A DNA stretch of 64,000 nt, from the NCBI RefSeq assembly GCF_024228315.1, contig NZ_CP100457.1:62001-126000 (forward strand), given 5' to 3'. This stretch comes from Halomarina pelagica. Lineage in GTDB: Archaea > Halobacteriota > Halobacteria > Halobacteriales > Haloarculaceae. Under the pieces are notes generated by a model, which was not told the origin of the DNA, searched no databases, and was given only the letters and a program-made list of their open reading frames with translations. Every line of letters begins with the position of its first letter. The first letter of the stretch is position 1. Below, one piece after another: positions 25,599-34,435 of the stretch. The position numbers and the translations under genes are program-made.

Positions 25599-26142
25599 GG
25601 GTTCCAAACCCGAAGGCGCTCACTCGGCGTCTTCTTCCGACACTACGACTCTCCAGCCGTAGCTCTCGACAACGACCAACTCACCTACGACGCGCGCTCG
25701 CTCGCGCCTTCGCGAGCGCCCTGTGGGCGCGAGCGAGCGCGCCTCGAGGAGCACAGTCAACCAGCCCCGCGCGCCGTCCGCCCGGAGCGAGCGACCAGCG
25801 GAGTACGCGTGGGGGGTGAGCACCGACCGGAGCGCAACCCCTCGCGGGTACCCGCTGGCGTCGAAACCAGACGCCCGGACCGGTGAGCGACGTGAGGAGC
25901 GAACCGCAGCCCGGAATGGTCGGTCGCGAGCGAAGCGAGGCGCGACCGCAGGGAGCGCCTCGACGCGAGCGGTGAACGAAGTGAACCGCGAGCAAGCGGA
26001 GGGCGGCATGCGGCGAGTGGGGCGGGCCGTAACGACTCATCTTAATTTGATATCAACGCACAGCGACCCAGCCACCATTATGGCGGACTCAAAATGGGAA
26101 GTTATGTGAAGGGAACTGGGCTTCATATGAAGCCACATGAAT
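25599..26142. repeat. Non-coding GC-rich region with dispersed 196-bp repeat, copy A
   Basis: From 25833 to about 26031 the sequence GCAACCCCTCGCGGGTACCC onward, with ACCAGACGCCCGGACCGG and a GGCATGCGGCGAG end, matches 35099-35295 over nearly its whole length. The first 70 bases are identical. Codons in every frame are Arg/Ser/Ala-rich and I see no real protein. Many short palindromes such as GAGCGAAGCGAG occur in the flank. Confidence 0.75.
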
Positions 26143-26628
26143 TTACTGCGCTGTTTTGTCTTCCGCTCCTACCCTAGATGTGAATGAAATTCTCGGGACA
26201 ATGCCGTTATAGGAATTCTCAAGCAGTTCACCGATTGGATCAAGGATATATTGAAGGATTCCTGATTCAAGATGATCTCTAAATTTCTGGTCTGCATCCT
26301 GGTATTCCTCAGTGGTGATCCACTCGTCAACGTAGGGCACAAACGTGGCCATCTCCCCCGGGATATGGATAATAAACTCGGTGTCTACTGTCCCAAACCG
26401 CTCTTCTGCTTTCTCTTCATCTACTTGCCATGGTGCCTTCCCATTGTGAAAGAGATGTAATGAGAGGCTTGCCTCACACTGGAACCCTTCCGGATCCTCC
26501 TCAAAGATGGGTGGCTCAACCTGGAGGTTACTCCCAAGAACCCCAATGACCGTCTCACCGACGGTTGGAGAGACGTCAATATCGACTGATTTCAAATAGT
26601 ACTCTGGAAGTTCGAAGCTTGGAATCAT
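26143..26628 (-). CDS. Unknown protein coupled to a winged-HTH gene
   Basis: A 161-residue acidic protein whose ATG overlaps the stop of the upstream HTH gene (ATGA). The first 95 residues look like a run of beta strands (YYLKSVDIDVSP, VIGVLGSNLQVEPPIFEED, CEASLSLHLFHN, TEFIIHIPG). A helix (about 110-140) and a final strand NGIVPRISFTSRV follow. This strand-then-helix order and length are reminiscent of SecB-like chaperones, which occur in some toxin-antitoxin-chaperone modules, but I see no decisive motif. Function unknown; the pairing with a regulator is clear. Confidence 0.6.
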   Translation of the reverse strand: MIPSFELPEYYLKSVDIDVSPTVGETVIGVLGSNLQVEPPIFEEDPEGFQCEASLSLHLFHNGKAPWQVDEEKAEERFGTVDTEFIIHIPGEMATFVPYVDEWITTEEYQDADQKFRDHLESGILQYILDPIGELLENSYNGIVPRISFTSRVGAEDKTAQ

Positions 26629-27104
26629 TGATCCGGTATTGGAGCAGGCTCATCGTCCTCGGAGCGGCTCAGACCAAGGTCAACAGGGGCTTCGACAGCT
26701 ACTGGCCCATATTCTTGATTGTGTATGTTTTCAACCTGCTCGTAGTGAAATCGGGGTGTGAAGCTATCAACCGAGCCAAGGGAGTTGAGAAGGCAATCAA
26801 CAAACCGCTCCCCATACTCGCTCACTTCGTAATAGGATCGGACTTGCTCACCAGCAGTATCAGCAACACGCTTGTCTACTAAGCCGCCCTCTTGGAGTGC
26901 TTCGAGTGCATTCGTAAGCGTCTGATTGTGGAGCTGCTCGTCTTCATCACTCAGCGAGTCACGAAGCTCCGAGAAACGCAACTTACCCTCATTGAGGAGT
27001 GTGATCATGATCGCTTGTCGCGTCCCATTATCGAATGCACTGACTGCAGCTCTGATCTCAAATGGGAGTTTGTCAGCCGTGTTGCGTACCGTATGCGTCG
27101 TCAT
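26625..27104 (-). CDS. Winged-HTH DNA-binding protein
   Basis: A 159-residue protein from ATG 27104; a TTG two codons earlier is possible. A winged helix occupies about 15-95: FDNGTRQAIMITLLNEGKLRFSELRDSL, a recognition helix within HNQTLTNALEALQEGGLV, and a wing with VRSYYEVSEYGERFV. The pattern is ArsR/PadR-like. The C-terminal tail (100-159) carries SVDSFTPRFHYEQVENIH and an acidic end. It is the first gene of a two-gene operon and divergent from the Rossmann-like gene at 27268, suggesting shared control of a 163-bp promoter region. Confidence 0.75.
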   Translation of the reverse strand: MTTHTVRNTADKLPFEIRAAVSAFDNGTRQAIMITLLNEGKLRFSELRDSLSDEDEQLHNQTLTNALEALQEGGLVDKRVADTAGEQVRSYYEVSEYGERFVDCLLNSLGSVDSFTPRFHYEQVENIHNQEYGPVAVEAPVDLGLSRSEDDEPAPIPDQ

Positions 27105-27267
27105 TGTCAATCTAGATTGACTGGACCGTCTTAGTTCTTAGGCCATGGATCCCCCGATCAGATCCAAGCCGGCCCACTTGCCTCGTACTGGGCCACTCTA
27201 TCCAGTCAAATGTACTTGACCCACAACCTTAAAGATAGCGGCGATCCATTGTCGACTGTCAACGTAA

Positions 27268-27972
27268 ATGGCAGGTCGGTTCCCGAACGGATTCGATGCA
27301 GAACGACAGAATGTAGACGCAGTCTCCGACCGGGCGCTCTACAAATATCTCCGGGTACACATCCTCGGTCCGTATATCAATGATTGTCATCCGTTCTTGA
27401 ATGAAGTGAAATACCGCCTCCAAGAAGCAGGCTTCAAGCGAGCCAAGCTCTGTACTGATCGAGACGACACACCGCCAGCTCATCTTCAGGGCAACACCCT
27501 CTCATCCACCGAAGAACAAGAGCTAAGGGAGTTCTGGACCACAGTGAGCTATCGCTTCCTCCAAAACGCAGACGTGGCAGTCTTTTTCTTTCTCGACCCA
27601 ACGATTAACCGGTCGAATCTACCGTCAGCCTTCCAAGATAAAAACGACCCACAGAAAGACCATCTCCACGGGCAGTCGACATACAAGACACCACAGGACG
27701 CGAACGGGTCTGTCATCGAGGAGCTGAACTACTGGCTTCGTGAGATGGAGATGGAGGCTGCAAGAACGATGGTGCTCTTCGAGGAGAGCAACTATGACCA
27801 AACCGGGAGTCTCGTCACAGGTCGTGTCGGCCTCGAAGCGTGTCATTGGGGCAGATTCGAGGATAACGAAATTGACAGTGTTCATCAAAAGACGCGGAGC
27901 CGATGCGTGAACTGGGCAATGGACGACTGTAAACCATGGCTTCAGGATCAATACTACGCTGAGCAGTTTTAA
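27268..27972 (+). CDS. Rossmann-like protein resembling DUF7509 or deoxyribosyltransferase folds
   Basis: A 234-residue protein. The opening LYKYLRVHILGPYINDCHPF, an NEVKYRLQEAGFKRAKLCTD helix-strand, SYRFLQNADVAVFFFLD and SVIEELNYWLREMEMEAARTMVLFEE follow the GPY / ADV / EL pattern of nucleoside 2-deoxyribosyltransferase-like proteins and the haloarchaeal DUF7509 family. A catalytic Glu in the ELNYW helix is plausible. NAD- or nucleotide-cleaving members of related folds act in phage defence, but that role here is only inference. A TATA-like cttaaaga lies about 32 nt upstream. It is divergent from the wHTH operon. Confidence 0.55.
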   Translation: MAGRFPNGFDAERQNVDAVSDRALYKYLRVHILGPYINDCHPFLNEVKYRLQEAGFKRAKLCTDRDDTPPAHLQGNTLSSTEEQELREFWTTVSYRFLQNADVAVFFFLDPTINRSNLPSAFQDKNDPQKDHLHGQSTYKTPQDANGSVIEELNYWLREMEMEAARTMVLFEESNYDQTGSLVTGRVGLEACHWGRFEDNEIDSVHQKTRSRCVNWAMDDCKPWLQDQYYAEQF

Positions 27973-28351
27973 ATGGCATTTCGATTTCTCATAATCGGGT
28001 TTGTCTATTGGTTCTGTAGGCACTGTTTAGTTACGAGATATCGGTAGGGAGGGGGAGGCCGGCGGTCTGCTCCAGGAAGCCCTTGCGCGCCGGTCGGGGG
28101 CCGGTGTACGCCGCGCTCGCTGGCGCTCGCGCAGTGCGTGCGTCGGCCGCCTTCCCCAGAATACTCGTCCTTCCAGTCTGCCAAGAGCAGGGCTGATCGG
28201 ACGGTTGCCGCTTATCTAGACAGTGCCATGCATGGTAATATACAGATCTTACTAAGTGTTCAGAGACAATTCGCAGACGAGAGAATGTCAGAGAGTCCCT
28301 GCATGAACGAGACGTACGCAATGACCACTCAAGAACGATACGGTAGAGAAG
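27973..28351. other. Intergenic stretch, GC-rich then AT-rich
   Basis: No gene is supported. A GC-rich segment (28040-28150, with gcgctcgctggcgctcgcgc) is followed by AT-rich DNA. It may carry the end of the Rossmann-like gene's transcript and the terminator of the VapBC operon. Confidence 0.4.
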
Positions 28352-28780
28352 CTATGCTGGTTTCGTTCGGAACCGTTTGAGTGAGACATCGGTGATATCG
28401 TCGAAGTCATCGTCGGCACCGACAAGCAACATCCCATCGACAGACTCAGCAGTCGCAAGCGCGAAGGCATCCCCGAGTGCTGGGGAATGGCGGTATTTGA
28501 AGTCTGCCGCAAATCGCCACGTCTCCGCCGTATCGACCTGTCTGATACCCGTCTCCTCAATGACGTCGACAACCGCGTCGGCACGCTCTTCGCCCTCGAT
28601 GGCGCGCACGATATAGTGGACTTCGGTGATGTTGACTGCTGAAATGTATCCCTCGGACGATCCCATCACCGCCTCGACGTACGTTTCGACGGTGTCACTG
28701 CCGGGCTCATCACAGAAGTAGGCAACAAGCGGTTCGGTGTCGAAGACGATTGTCTTGGGGATCTCCTCAGCTGCCGTCAT
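28352..28780 (-). CDS. vapC: VapC-type PIN toxin
   Basis: A 142-residue protein. TIVFDTEPLVAYFCDEPGSD gives the first Asp and the helix; ISAVNITEVHYIVRA the conserved Glu; HSPALGDAFALATAES the third acidic residue and DAFALA core; and LLVGADDDFDDI the fourth. This is the canonical VapC layout and length. Its ATG overlaps the antitoxin stop (28777-28780). Expected activity is site-specific RNA cleavage, held in check by the AbrB-type partner. Confidence 0.88.
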   Translation of the reverse strand: MTAAEEIPKTIVFDTEPLVAYFCDEPGSDTVETYVEAVMGSSEGYISAVNITEVHYIVRAIEGEERADAVVDVIEETGIRQVDTAETWRFAADFKYRHSPALGDAFALATAESVDGMLLVGADDDFDDITDVSLKRFRTKPA

Positions 28781-29082
28781 TCGTCCTCGTCTGAATCAGC
28801 ATACCGGCGTCGGAGCTCATCCTCGCGAGCGTTGTCTCGCTTGCGTTCTTCGCGCAGGCGCTCGGTCGCCGACCGGCCCTGTGCGTCGGTTTTGCCGGTC
28901 AAAATTCCGCGAAGATCCTTGACTGATCGGATAGGACGCACGACGATATCGCCTTCGTCAGTACGGACGAACTTCACACGACCAGGGGTATCGATGCCGA
29001 GTTCCTCGCGGAACTCCTTGGGAATCGTCGCCTGCCCACGAGCGGACACCGAAACCACTCGTTCAGACTCTGATTTGCTCAT
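28777..29082 (-). CDS. vapB: AbrB/SpoVT-type antitoxin
   Basis: A 101-residue protein. RVVSVSARGQATIPKEFREE followed by LGIDTPGRVKFVRTDEGDIV is the swapped-hairpin AbrB/MazE DNA-binding domain. The C-terminal half is a charged helix (ERLREERKRDNAREDELRRR) that should wrap the PIN toxin. A TATA-like ttgtataac lies about 30-37 nt upstream. A long inverted repeat is found 109 bp upstream of the start. First gene of the two-gene toxin-antitoxin operon. Confidence 0.88.
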   Translation of the reverse strand: MSKSESERVVSVSARGQATIPKEFREELGIDTPGRVKFVRTDEGDIVVRPIRSVKDLRGILTGKTDAQGRSATERLREERKRDNAREDELRRRYADSDEDE

Positions 29083-29582
29083 GCTTTCTCATTGTATTAC
29101 TTCGTGCTAGTTATACAAAAGGCTAGCGCTGATTTAGATGGGTGGTGAATGGTATCAGCTACGACAATTAACGTTTGACGATACATGTGACTTAACCAAC
29201 AATCCCGATTGCATTGGTCAGTTGTTGGTTAAGAGCATCCAAACTCCAGTCACATTCGAAACGGTCCCCGACCTGAATGCACACCTGAGCGGATGAATAG
29301 CCGACCCCAGGACCCTAATTTACAGAATCCGCGTTACTCGCAGCTAGAATACGGATGTAGTGACCTGGGATGGCTCATTGCTTGCCCTCGCTGACCATCG
29401 TATGGTTCGAGCGCTCCCAGACTCAAAATCCTGATGGGTACCCCATATTTAAGTACCTGCCAATGAAATTCGTAGCTAAGGCGAACGATGACCCGTATCT
29501 CTTTCTAACCCTGCCGTGCTTACCGCCGCGGGGATTGGCGTGCGTTCGCACCGTCTTGTAGCCGACTAGCTGACAGTAGCTA
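29083..29582. other. Intergenic region with inverted repeat copy 3
   Basis: Five hundred bases lie between the divergent vapBC operon and the second pepF. The only clear structure is the long inverted repeat at 29191-29233. No convincing open frame is present. Confidence 0.55.
29191..29233. repeat. Long inverted repeat, copy 3 of 4
   Basis: This is the longest match: arms CTTAACCAACAA (29191-29202) and TTGTTGGTTAAG (29222-29233) are perfect over 12 bp, with a 19-bp spacer (21 bp if counted between the 10-bp cores). It lies upstream of the vapBC pair on the complementary strand. Confidence 0.88.
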
Positions 29583-31385
29583 ATGACACAACTGAAAGAT
29601 AGAGCCGATATCGAACAGCCTTACAAATGGAACCCAGAGACCCTCTTCTCAGACGAAGAAGAATGGGAAAACGCCGCAGAGCAGGTTGAAACTCATCTCA
29701 ACAACCTGAACACCGAACACGTGACGGCGACCGCGGCCACACTCGCTGAGATACTTGACGCTTACTTCGAAATCTGGGTTGCCTTCGAGCGGGTGAACGT
29801 CTATGCCTCTCTTCGTTCCTGTGTCGATGCTACCGACGAACACGCTCAAGAACTCTCAGGCCGGGCAAGCAATCTCGAATCCCGGCTCAAAACCACGCGT
29901 TCAACCATCGAAACCGAGATCCAGCAGGCCGACACTGAGTGTATTGAGCAGATGCTCACAGATTCTATTCTCCTCTCGAAGTATAAGCAATATCTTCACG
30001 ACATTCTACGGAGGGCAGAACACACCGCCGAACCAGAGGTTGAGAACGCACTCTCAACGCTCGCACCTGCGACCGGAGGTAGTGATATCTATCAGACCGT
30101 ACGGGATGCCGACCTCTCGTTCCCGACGGTCGAACAACCGGATGGAAAGTCGACGGAATTGACGCTGAACAACCAGCGGACGCTTCTTCGTTCGTTTGAT
30201 CGACCGTTTCGTCGAACCGTCCATAAACACTTCTATGATTCTCTCGGCGAGTACCGACACACGTTCGCAGCCACATTCAACAAGCACGTCGAAGCGGCAG
30301 TCAGGACGGCTGAACTTCGTGGCTATGACTCATCGCTCGCTGCCGCGCTCGGCGAAGAAAATGTTCCTACAGGAGTATACGACACGCTGGTTGAGACGGT
30401 ACAGGCCAATCTTGACCCGCTTCACGACCATCTCCTCCGGAAGCGTGCACGACTTGGCATAGAGACGCTTCGGCCGTGGGACATCACGGTCCGACTGGTT
30501 GACGATGACCCCACGATTTCCTACGAGCAGGCTAAAGAATACGTCGTTAAGGCCGTCGAACCCCTCGGTGATGCGTATCAAACACGGTTAGCTCGTGGAT
30601 TAGAATCGGGATGGGTCGATGTCTACGAAACTCCGAACAAAGCTTCTGGCGCGTTCACGATTCCAGCGTACAGCACCCAACCATTCGTTCTCTTGAACTA
30701 CCAGAGAGACGTCAACTGGTTGTTCGGACTTGCACACGAGGTTGGCCACGCAATGCACGCTGAACTCACTAGTGACTCGCAGCCAATGGTCTACGGTTAT
30801 TTTGACCGATTCGTATCGGAAGTACCAAGCACGCTCACAGAAATCCTGCTCGTTCAGCACTTGTTGGAGACGACTGACGATTCTGCACTTCGGCGGGTGG
30901 TACTCGATATGTGGCTCGAACGCTTCCGCGACTTGCTCTATCGCCGGACACGGTATGCAGTCTGTGAACGCCAGATGCACGAACAGGTCGCCGACGGCAA
31001 GCAATTGACGGCGGAGCGGCTCGACCGGTGTTTCGTCGACAGTTGGGAGACGTTCAACGCACCGGTTGAGTGCGACGACCAGATAGCTGGCGAGTGGATG
31101 CATACTGGGTATCTCAACGCATTCGACGAACCGTTCTTCGTCTATCAATACGCAACCGGGTTCAGTGCTGCACTCGCGCTGGCCACGGATATCCGCACCG
31201 AATGGGATGGTAGTGAACCAGGTGACACGGCTGAACGGTATCTTCGCTTCTTGCGAAGCGGATCGAGCGAGTATTCTGTGAAACTAATCGCGGATGCAGG
31301 TGTCGATCTCACCTCCGCGACCCCGATTGAGCGAGCCATTGATACCTATCGTGAATCCCTTGCAGCGCTGGAAGAGATGATCTGA
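29583..31385 (+). CDS. pepF: Second oligoendopeptidase F, M3 family
   Basis: A 600-residue paralogue of the enzyme at 7622, starting MTQLKDRADIEQPYKWN against MNQLPTRADIDEKYKWD. Zinc-binding HEVGH lies at 385-389 within LAHEVGHAMHAEL, and the third ligand is in SEVPSTLTEILLVQHLL. PFFVYQYATGFSAAL near the C-terminus matches the substrate-binding segment of the family. Length and active site are complete. The two copies differ over most positions, so the duplication is old, or they arrived separately. Cytoplasmic peptide hydrolysis is expected. Confidence 0.92.
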   Translation: MTQLKDRADIEQPYKWNPETLFSDEEEWENAAEQVETHLNNLNTEHVTATAATLAEILDAYFEIWVAFERVNVYASLRSCVDATDEHAQELSGRASNLESRLKTTRSTIETEIQQADTECIEQMLTDSILLSKYKQYLHDILRRAEHTAEPEVENALSTLAPATGGSDIYQTVRDADLSFPTVEQPDGKSTELTLNNQRTLLRSFDRPFRRTVHKHFYDSLGEYRHTFAATFNKHVEAAVRTAELRGYDSSLAAALGEENVPTGVYDTLVETVQANLDPLHDHLLRKRARLGIETLRPWDITVRLVDDDPTISYEQAKEYVVKAVEPLGDAYQTRLARGLESGWVDVYETPNKASGAFTIPAYSTQPFVLLNYQRDVNWLFGLAHEVGHAMHAELTSDSQPMVYGYFDRFVSEVPSTLTEILLVQHLLETTDDSALRRVVLDMWLERFRDLLYRRTRYAVCERQMHEQVADGKQLTAERLDRCFVDSWETFNAPVECDDQIAGEWMHTGYLNAFDEPFFVYQYATGFSAALALATDIRTEWDGSEPGDTAERYLRFLRSGSSEYSVKLIADAGVDLTSATPIERAIDTYRESLAALEEMI

Positions 31386-31411
31386 GCTCCGAGGACGCTC
31401 TCAGTCATATT

Positions 31412-31624
31412 TCATCTTCTACACTGATGTTGCTGGATGCGTTCTGGCAGACTGACCTTCCCACAGACGGGACACTCCTGCAGCGGCGTTGGCGGCAGGT
31501 TGTCCCATTCTCGCAGCGCTGCTTGAATGTGTTCTCGTGCATCGTCCGACTCGACCCGTGTGAAGGCTTGGGTGAGATGCATTCGAATTCTCTCCCGGAC
31601 TGTCGTTGAGTTCTTGGAAGCCAT
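31412..31624 (-). CDS. Small zinc-finger protein
   Basis: A 70-residue protein. The N-terminal 45 residues are helical (MHLTQAFTRVESDDAREHIQ). The C-terminus ECPVCGKVSLPERIQQHQC forms a C-x2-C, then H-x-C finger. Haloarchaea encode many such one-domain zinc-finger microproteins; several affect biofilm or motility, but none can be matched to this one. It is convergent with pepF, ending 26 bases after it, and lies 36 bases downstream of the HNH endonuclease stop region in the same direction. Confidence 0.72.
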   Translation of the reverse strand: MASKNSTTVRERIRMHLTQAFTRVESDDAREHIQAALREWDNLPPTPLQECPVCGKVSLPERIQQHQCRR

Positions 31625-31697
31625 CGTAGTTCCAGAGGGCGAATCACCCGCCCTCCGCTCCTCAACGGGTGAATAAACGACTCAGGTTACGGCGCCA

Positions 31698-32660
31698 CTA
31701 CCGGATATCTGGTTGAAGCGGGGACACCTGCTCCCAGAACTGGTGGTGTTCGAGACAGAAAGTCACGAGGTTATCCAGCGTATTAGCTTGCTCTGCGTCG
31801 TAGTTCCCCTCGCTGTCGACGAACTGCCGGCGCGGGATGATATGATGAACATGGATATCTTTCTCATAGCGTTCTCGATGGATCTCACGAGTTACGCCAC
31901 ACCCGAGTGTCCGACACTGGAACCCATCGCGTTTGAGCGCGCGCTGGCGTTGCTGGGACCAGTTTGGTGCCCAAGGCAAGGATTCGGTTTCCTCCTTCCA
32001 GTGGGGATGATCCTCTCCACTTACTCGTCCGACTGGCTCGTAGCCTGCGGTCCTGACGGCGGCCTCCCACCCCTCAAAGAGGTCGTAGTAACAGCGGTGG
32101 GAATACATCCCGATAGATTTGATCTCCGTCACAGTCGGCACTCGGTTTAGGTCCTCAGCCAGCCGATGGATTTCACTGAGTAGGTCCTGTTTAGTCACCC
32201 CGGCCTCACGATGTGGTTTGAATCCGGCCTGTCGAAGTGCATCGTTCCAGCTCCCGAATTTGTTCTGGTACGTTTTACACGAATACGCTCCCTGAGTTCG
32301 CATTTCCGTTGATGTCGACGGATGTCCGAGTTGCTGGGCCAGTCGACGAAGCTCATCAAGAAGATCTACTTGCGAGACGTTCTGGTTGATATTTAGCTTA
32401 AATCCGGCAGCCTGCACGGCGGCATTCCAGCTACCGAACTGGTTCTCAACAGTCGCCGCAGAAACTCGGCCTTCGTCGTTCATCTCTGCGACCATGGGAG
32501 CTCGTCCTTTCTGTTTGGCAAGTCGCTGAATTTCGCGCTGTATCGACTCACGCGTGTATACTTCTGAATGGTCCCACCGTTTGTGACAGCCCTTTCCACC
32601 GGATGTGTCGAAGACTTTTCCACAGATCTCGCATCGGTACACGTGATTGCTCTCGGACAT
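31698..32660 (-). CDS. HNH endonuclease with zinc finger and three helical repeats
   Basis: A 320-residue protein. A C2H2-type finger opens it (YRCEICGKVF, then H-x3-H). Three repeats of about 50 residues follow, each with the pattern ELxRLA-x-G-x-P-T, then FGSWNxAxxxAGF; these are the HNH-associated repeats (PF18780 type) that read DNA. The C-terminus has the HNH nuclease itself: DIHVHHIIPRRQF, then NTLDNLVTFCLEHHQFWE. It cuts DNA in a sequence-guided manner and may be a free-standing homing-type or defence nuclease. No intron or intein is evident around it. Motifs are intact. Confidence 0.85.
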   Translation of the reverse strand: MSESNHVYRCEICGKVFDTSGGKGCHKRWDHSEVYTRESIQREIQRLAKQKGRAPMVAEMNDEGRVSAATVENQFGSWNAAVQAAGFKLNINQNVSQVDLLDELRRLAQQLGHPSTSTEMRTQGAYSCKTYQNKFGSWNDALRQAGFKPHREAGVTKQDLLSEIHRLAEDLNRVPTVTEIKSIGMYSHRCYYDLFEGWEAAVRTAGYEPVGRVSGEDHPHWKEETESLPWAPNWSQQRQRALKRDGFQCRTLGCGVTREIHRERYEKDIHVHHIIPRRQFVDSEGNYDAEQANTLDNLVTFCLEHHQFWEQVSPLQPDIR

Positions 32661-32889
32661 TCATTGACACCCTCATGTGAGCACTCAGTCCTGCGCCCGC
32701 ACCCAGCAGGGCGCAGAAAAACACGCCAAATTCGACAGTATCGGGTGATTACAATCTCCTGCTTTAGCACGCACGACCTAGTCACCGAGGTTGTGGCTGC
32801 GCGCGCAGCGAAGCGAGCACGGAGCGGAGGGTGGGGTGGTGGGAAGTGGGTGATCGGGCACCAGCAAAAAAGAAGACTGCGACGACCGG
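32661..32889 (-). terminator. Gap with a poly-T terminator for the decayed OB-fold gene
   Basis: An A6 run on the + strand near 32868-32873 reads as T6 on the - strand, about 17 bases past the last stop of the OB-fold pseudogene. The remaining sequence is GC-rich (gcgcgcagcgaagcgagcacg) and non-coding. Confidence 0.45.
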
Positions 32890-33314
32890 CTATTCCCACC
32901 ACCGACCGCGTTCGGGGAACTCTACCCGGCTCCATCCGGTCAACGCGATTGAACAGCGACCGTTGTACCAGTTCTTCGCTGCCGCCCGGAATCGCACCGT
33001 CTGGCCTTCTCGAACGATCGGCTGCTTGACCCTTACGTCGTGGGTCAACGACGTAAACTTGATTCGCCCGCTCTCGTCTTCGATCAATCCCACCTACTGG
33101 ATACTCGGTGAGGGAGGATCCCATAGGTGGTGATCTCACCTTGAACCGTCACCTCGCTAACCGGCACGTCCGGCACCTCCGCAATCGGAACGATCGTTCC
33201 TAGGACGATCTTCTGTCGCTCAAGCATCTCTAACACCACTTTCGTCAGAATCAGCGTGCCATTCGCTGAATTTGAGAGGAGGTCGAAGACCAACAAAATG
33301 GCCACTTGAGTCAC
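32890..33314 (-). pseudogene. Decayed OB-fold single-stranded DNA-binding protein (RPA-like)
   Basis: Two frames together give a haloarchaeal OB-fold protein. The first, ending near 33127, reads VPVSEVTVQGEIT; after a one-base shift the other frame continues TLWDPPSPSIQ, a TAG stop (33094-33096), then VGLIEDESGRIKFTS and RSIALTGWSRVEFPERGRWW-like residues to 32890. The expected amino acid at the TAG is Gln (CAG to TAG). In RPA-type proteins this segment is strands 1-5 of the DNA-binding OB fold. One frameshift and one nonsense mutation make it inactive unless sequencing error is involved. Confidence 0.68.
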
Positions 33315-33491
33315 TGGCAGTAGAGTGGTGACGTTCCTCTCGAATGCTTACCGGAACCCAACTCACGTTGCGGCACCAGCTAGCAACGTGGCTTCATGGC
33401 GGACGTATCAGCCCCCTTGACCGCGATCTGGTGGCTGTAGTTCGCCGTGTGACAGGACAACGAGAAGTGGCCCGGTGCAGGCATACCAGAG

Positions 33492-34325
33492 TCAACAACA
33501 CCAGACGTCGTCTGCATCGCTTTCTCTGACGGTTGCGTACGCACCTTCCCACGAACTACTCGAGTTGTTCACGTTGAAGTTGATACCACCACTTGGCGAG
33601 ACGCCAAAGCCCGCGAGACTTGCATCGTTCCATGTGTGAAGGTGTTCACCACGGACATAACGCTCTTGGCTCGTTGAAAGCTCCTCGATACGGCAGCCGA
33701 CGTAATCATACCACGTCGTGTTCGTCGTAATTGCCCACTTGTCGTTGAACCAGTGATCGAAGCCATTTGGTTCTGATTCTTCGAAGCCAATGTGGCTACT
33801 GTCGTTACAGTACCACGTGTAGTCGATGATGAGGTAGTGGTCGTCGTTCCATCCGACACCGATATGATCCGCGTTCCCTTCGCCGACGAACTGGTGGGTT
33901 TCGATGTCGAAATAATAGTCGACATAGGTATCGACCTGACCGCCACCGTGGAATCGCGTCAACGTGATATCGCCCGTGATCTCGTCAGTATCGATCTTCT
34001 GCGTTGTCACACCACCATTCTGCGTTGTTGTGGCGTCACTCCCATTGCTCTCATTCGCCAGCGTGGTCGTTGAGTCGCGATTCGGGAACGCATCGACCGT
34101 TCGTTGCGTAGACACCGTAGCACCGTGCTTCGTGAGATACTTGACGAAATCTGCGTGGTTATGCGTCCGGTCACGAACGTCGAGGGCGTTTTGGTAGATC
34201 CGCGCATGACGCGGAGGGCGAGCGCTCGTCATGGGAAGCGCACTGAGTGCGACGCTCGTCGCTCCGAGTCCAGCTAAGAACGAACGTCGTCCGATTGTTG
34301 ATTGTCTATTCTGAGGTATTATCAC
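33492..34325 (-). CDS. Tat-exported protein, function unknown
   Basis: A 277-residue protein. Residues 12-32 are a Tat signal: GRRSFLAGLGATSVALSALP, cleavable after TSA. The mature part is rich in Thr, Asn, Asp and Trp, with a beta-strand character (VDTYVDYYFDIETHQFVGEG, HYLIIDYTWYCNDSS, TNTTWYDYVGCR) and a C-terminal DDVWCC. It resembles other haloarchaeal secreted proteins of unknown role. Free cysteines late in the chain could form disulfides outside the cell. Its neighbours include further exported proteins at 34.4, 35.5 and 36.6 kb. Confidence 0.7.
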   Translation of the reverse strand: MIIPQNRQSTIGRRSFLAGLGATSVALSALPMTSARPPRHARIYQNALDVRDRTHNHADFVKYLTKHGATVSTQRTVDAFPNRDSTTTLANESNGSDATTTQNGGVTTQKIDTDEITGDITLTRFHGGGQVDTYVDYYFDIETHQFVGEGNADHIGVGWNDDHYLIIDYTWYCNDSSHIGFEESEPNGFDHWFNDKWAITTNTTWYDYVGCRIEELSTSQERYVRGEHLHTWNDASLAGFGVSPSGGINFNVNNSSSSWEGAYATVRESDADDVWCC

Positions 34326-34435
34326 TCTCGATAATCTATTGGATCAAGAGATATTACATTTTTATATAATCTATGTCAGAATAATGTAAATAGAGGAGAT
34401 ACTGTTATTTTGTAATGTGACGTCTACCAAATGAG

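Noticed and set aside
25599-26040. Repeated-looking GC-rich sequence considered as a CRISPR or tandem array
   Set aside because: There are no regularly spaced identical units with variable spacers; it is a dispersed repeat with many short palindromes.
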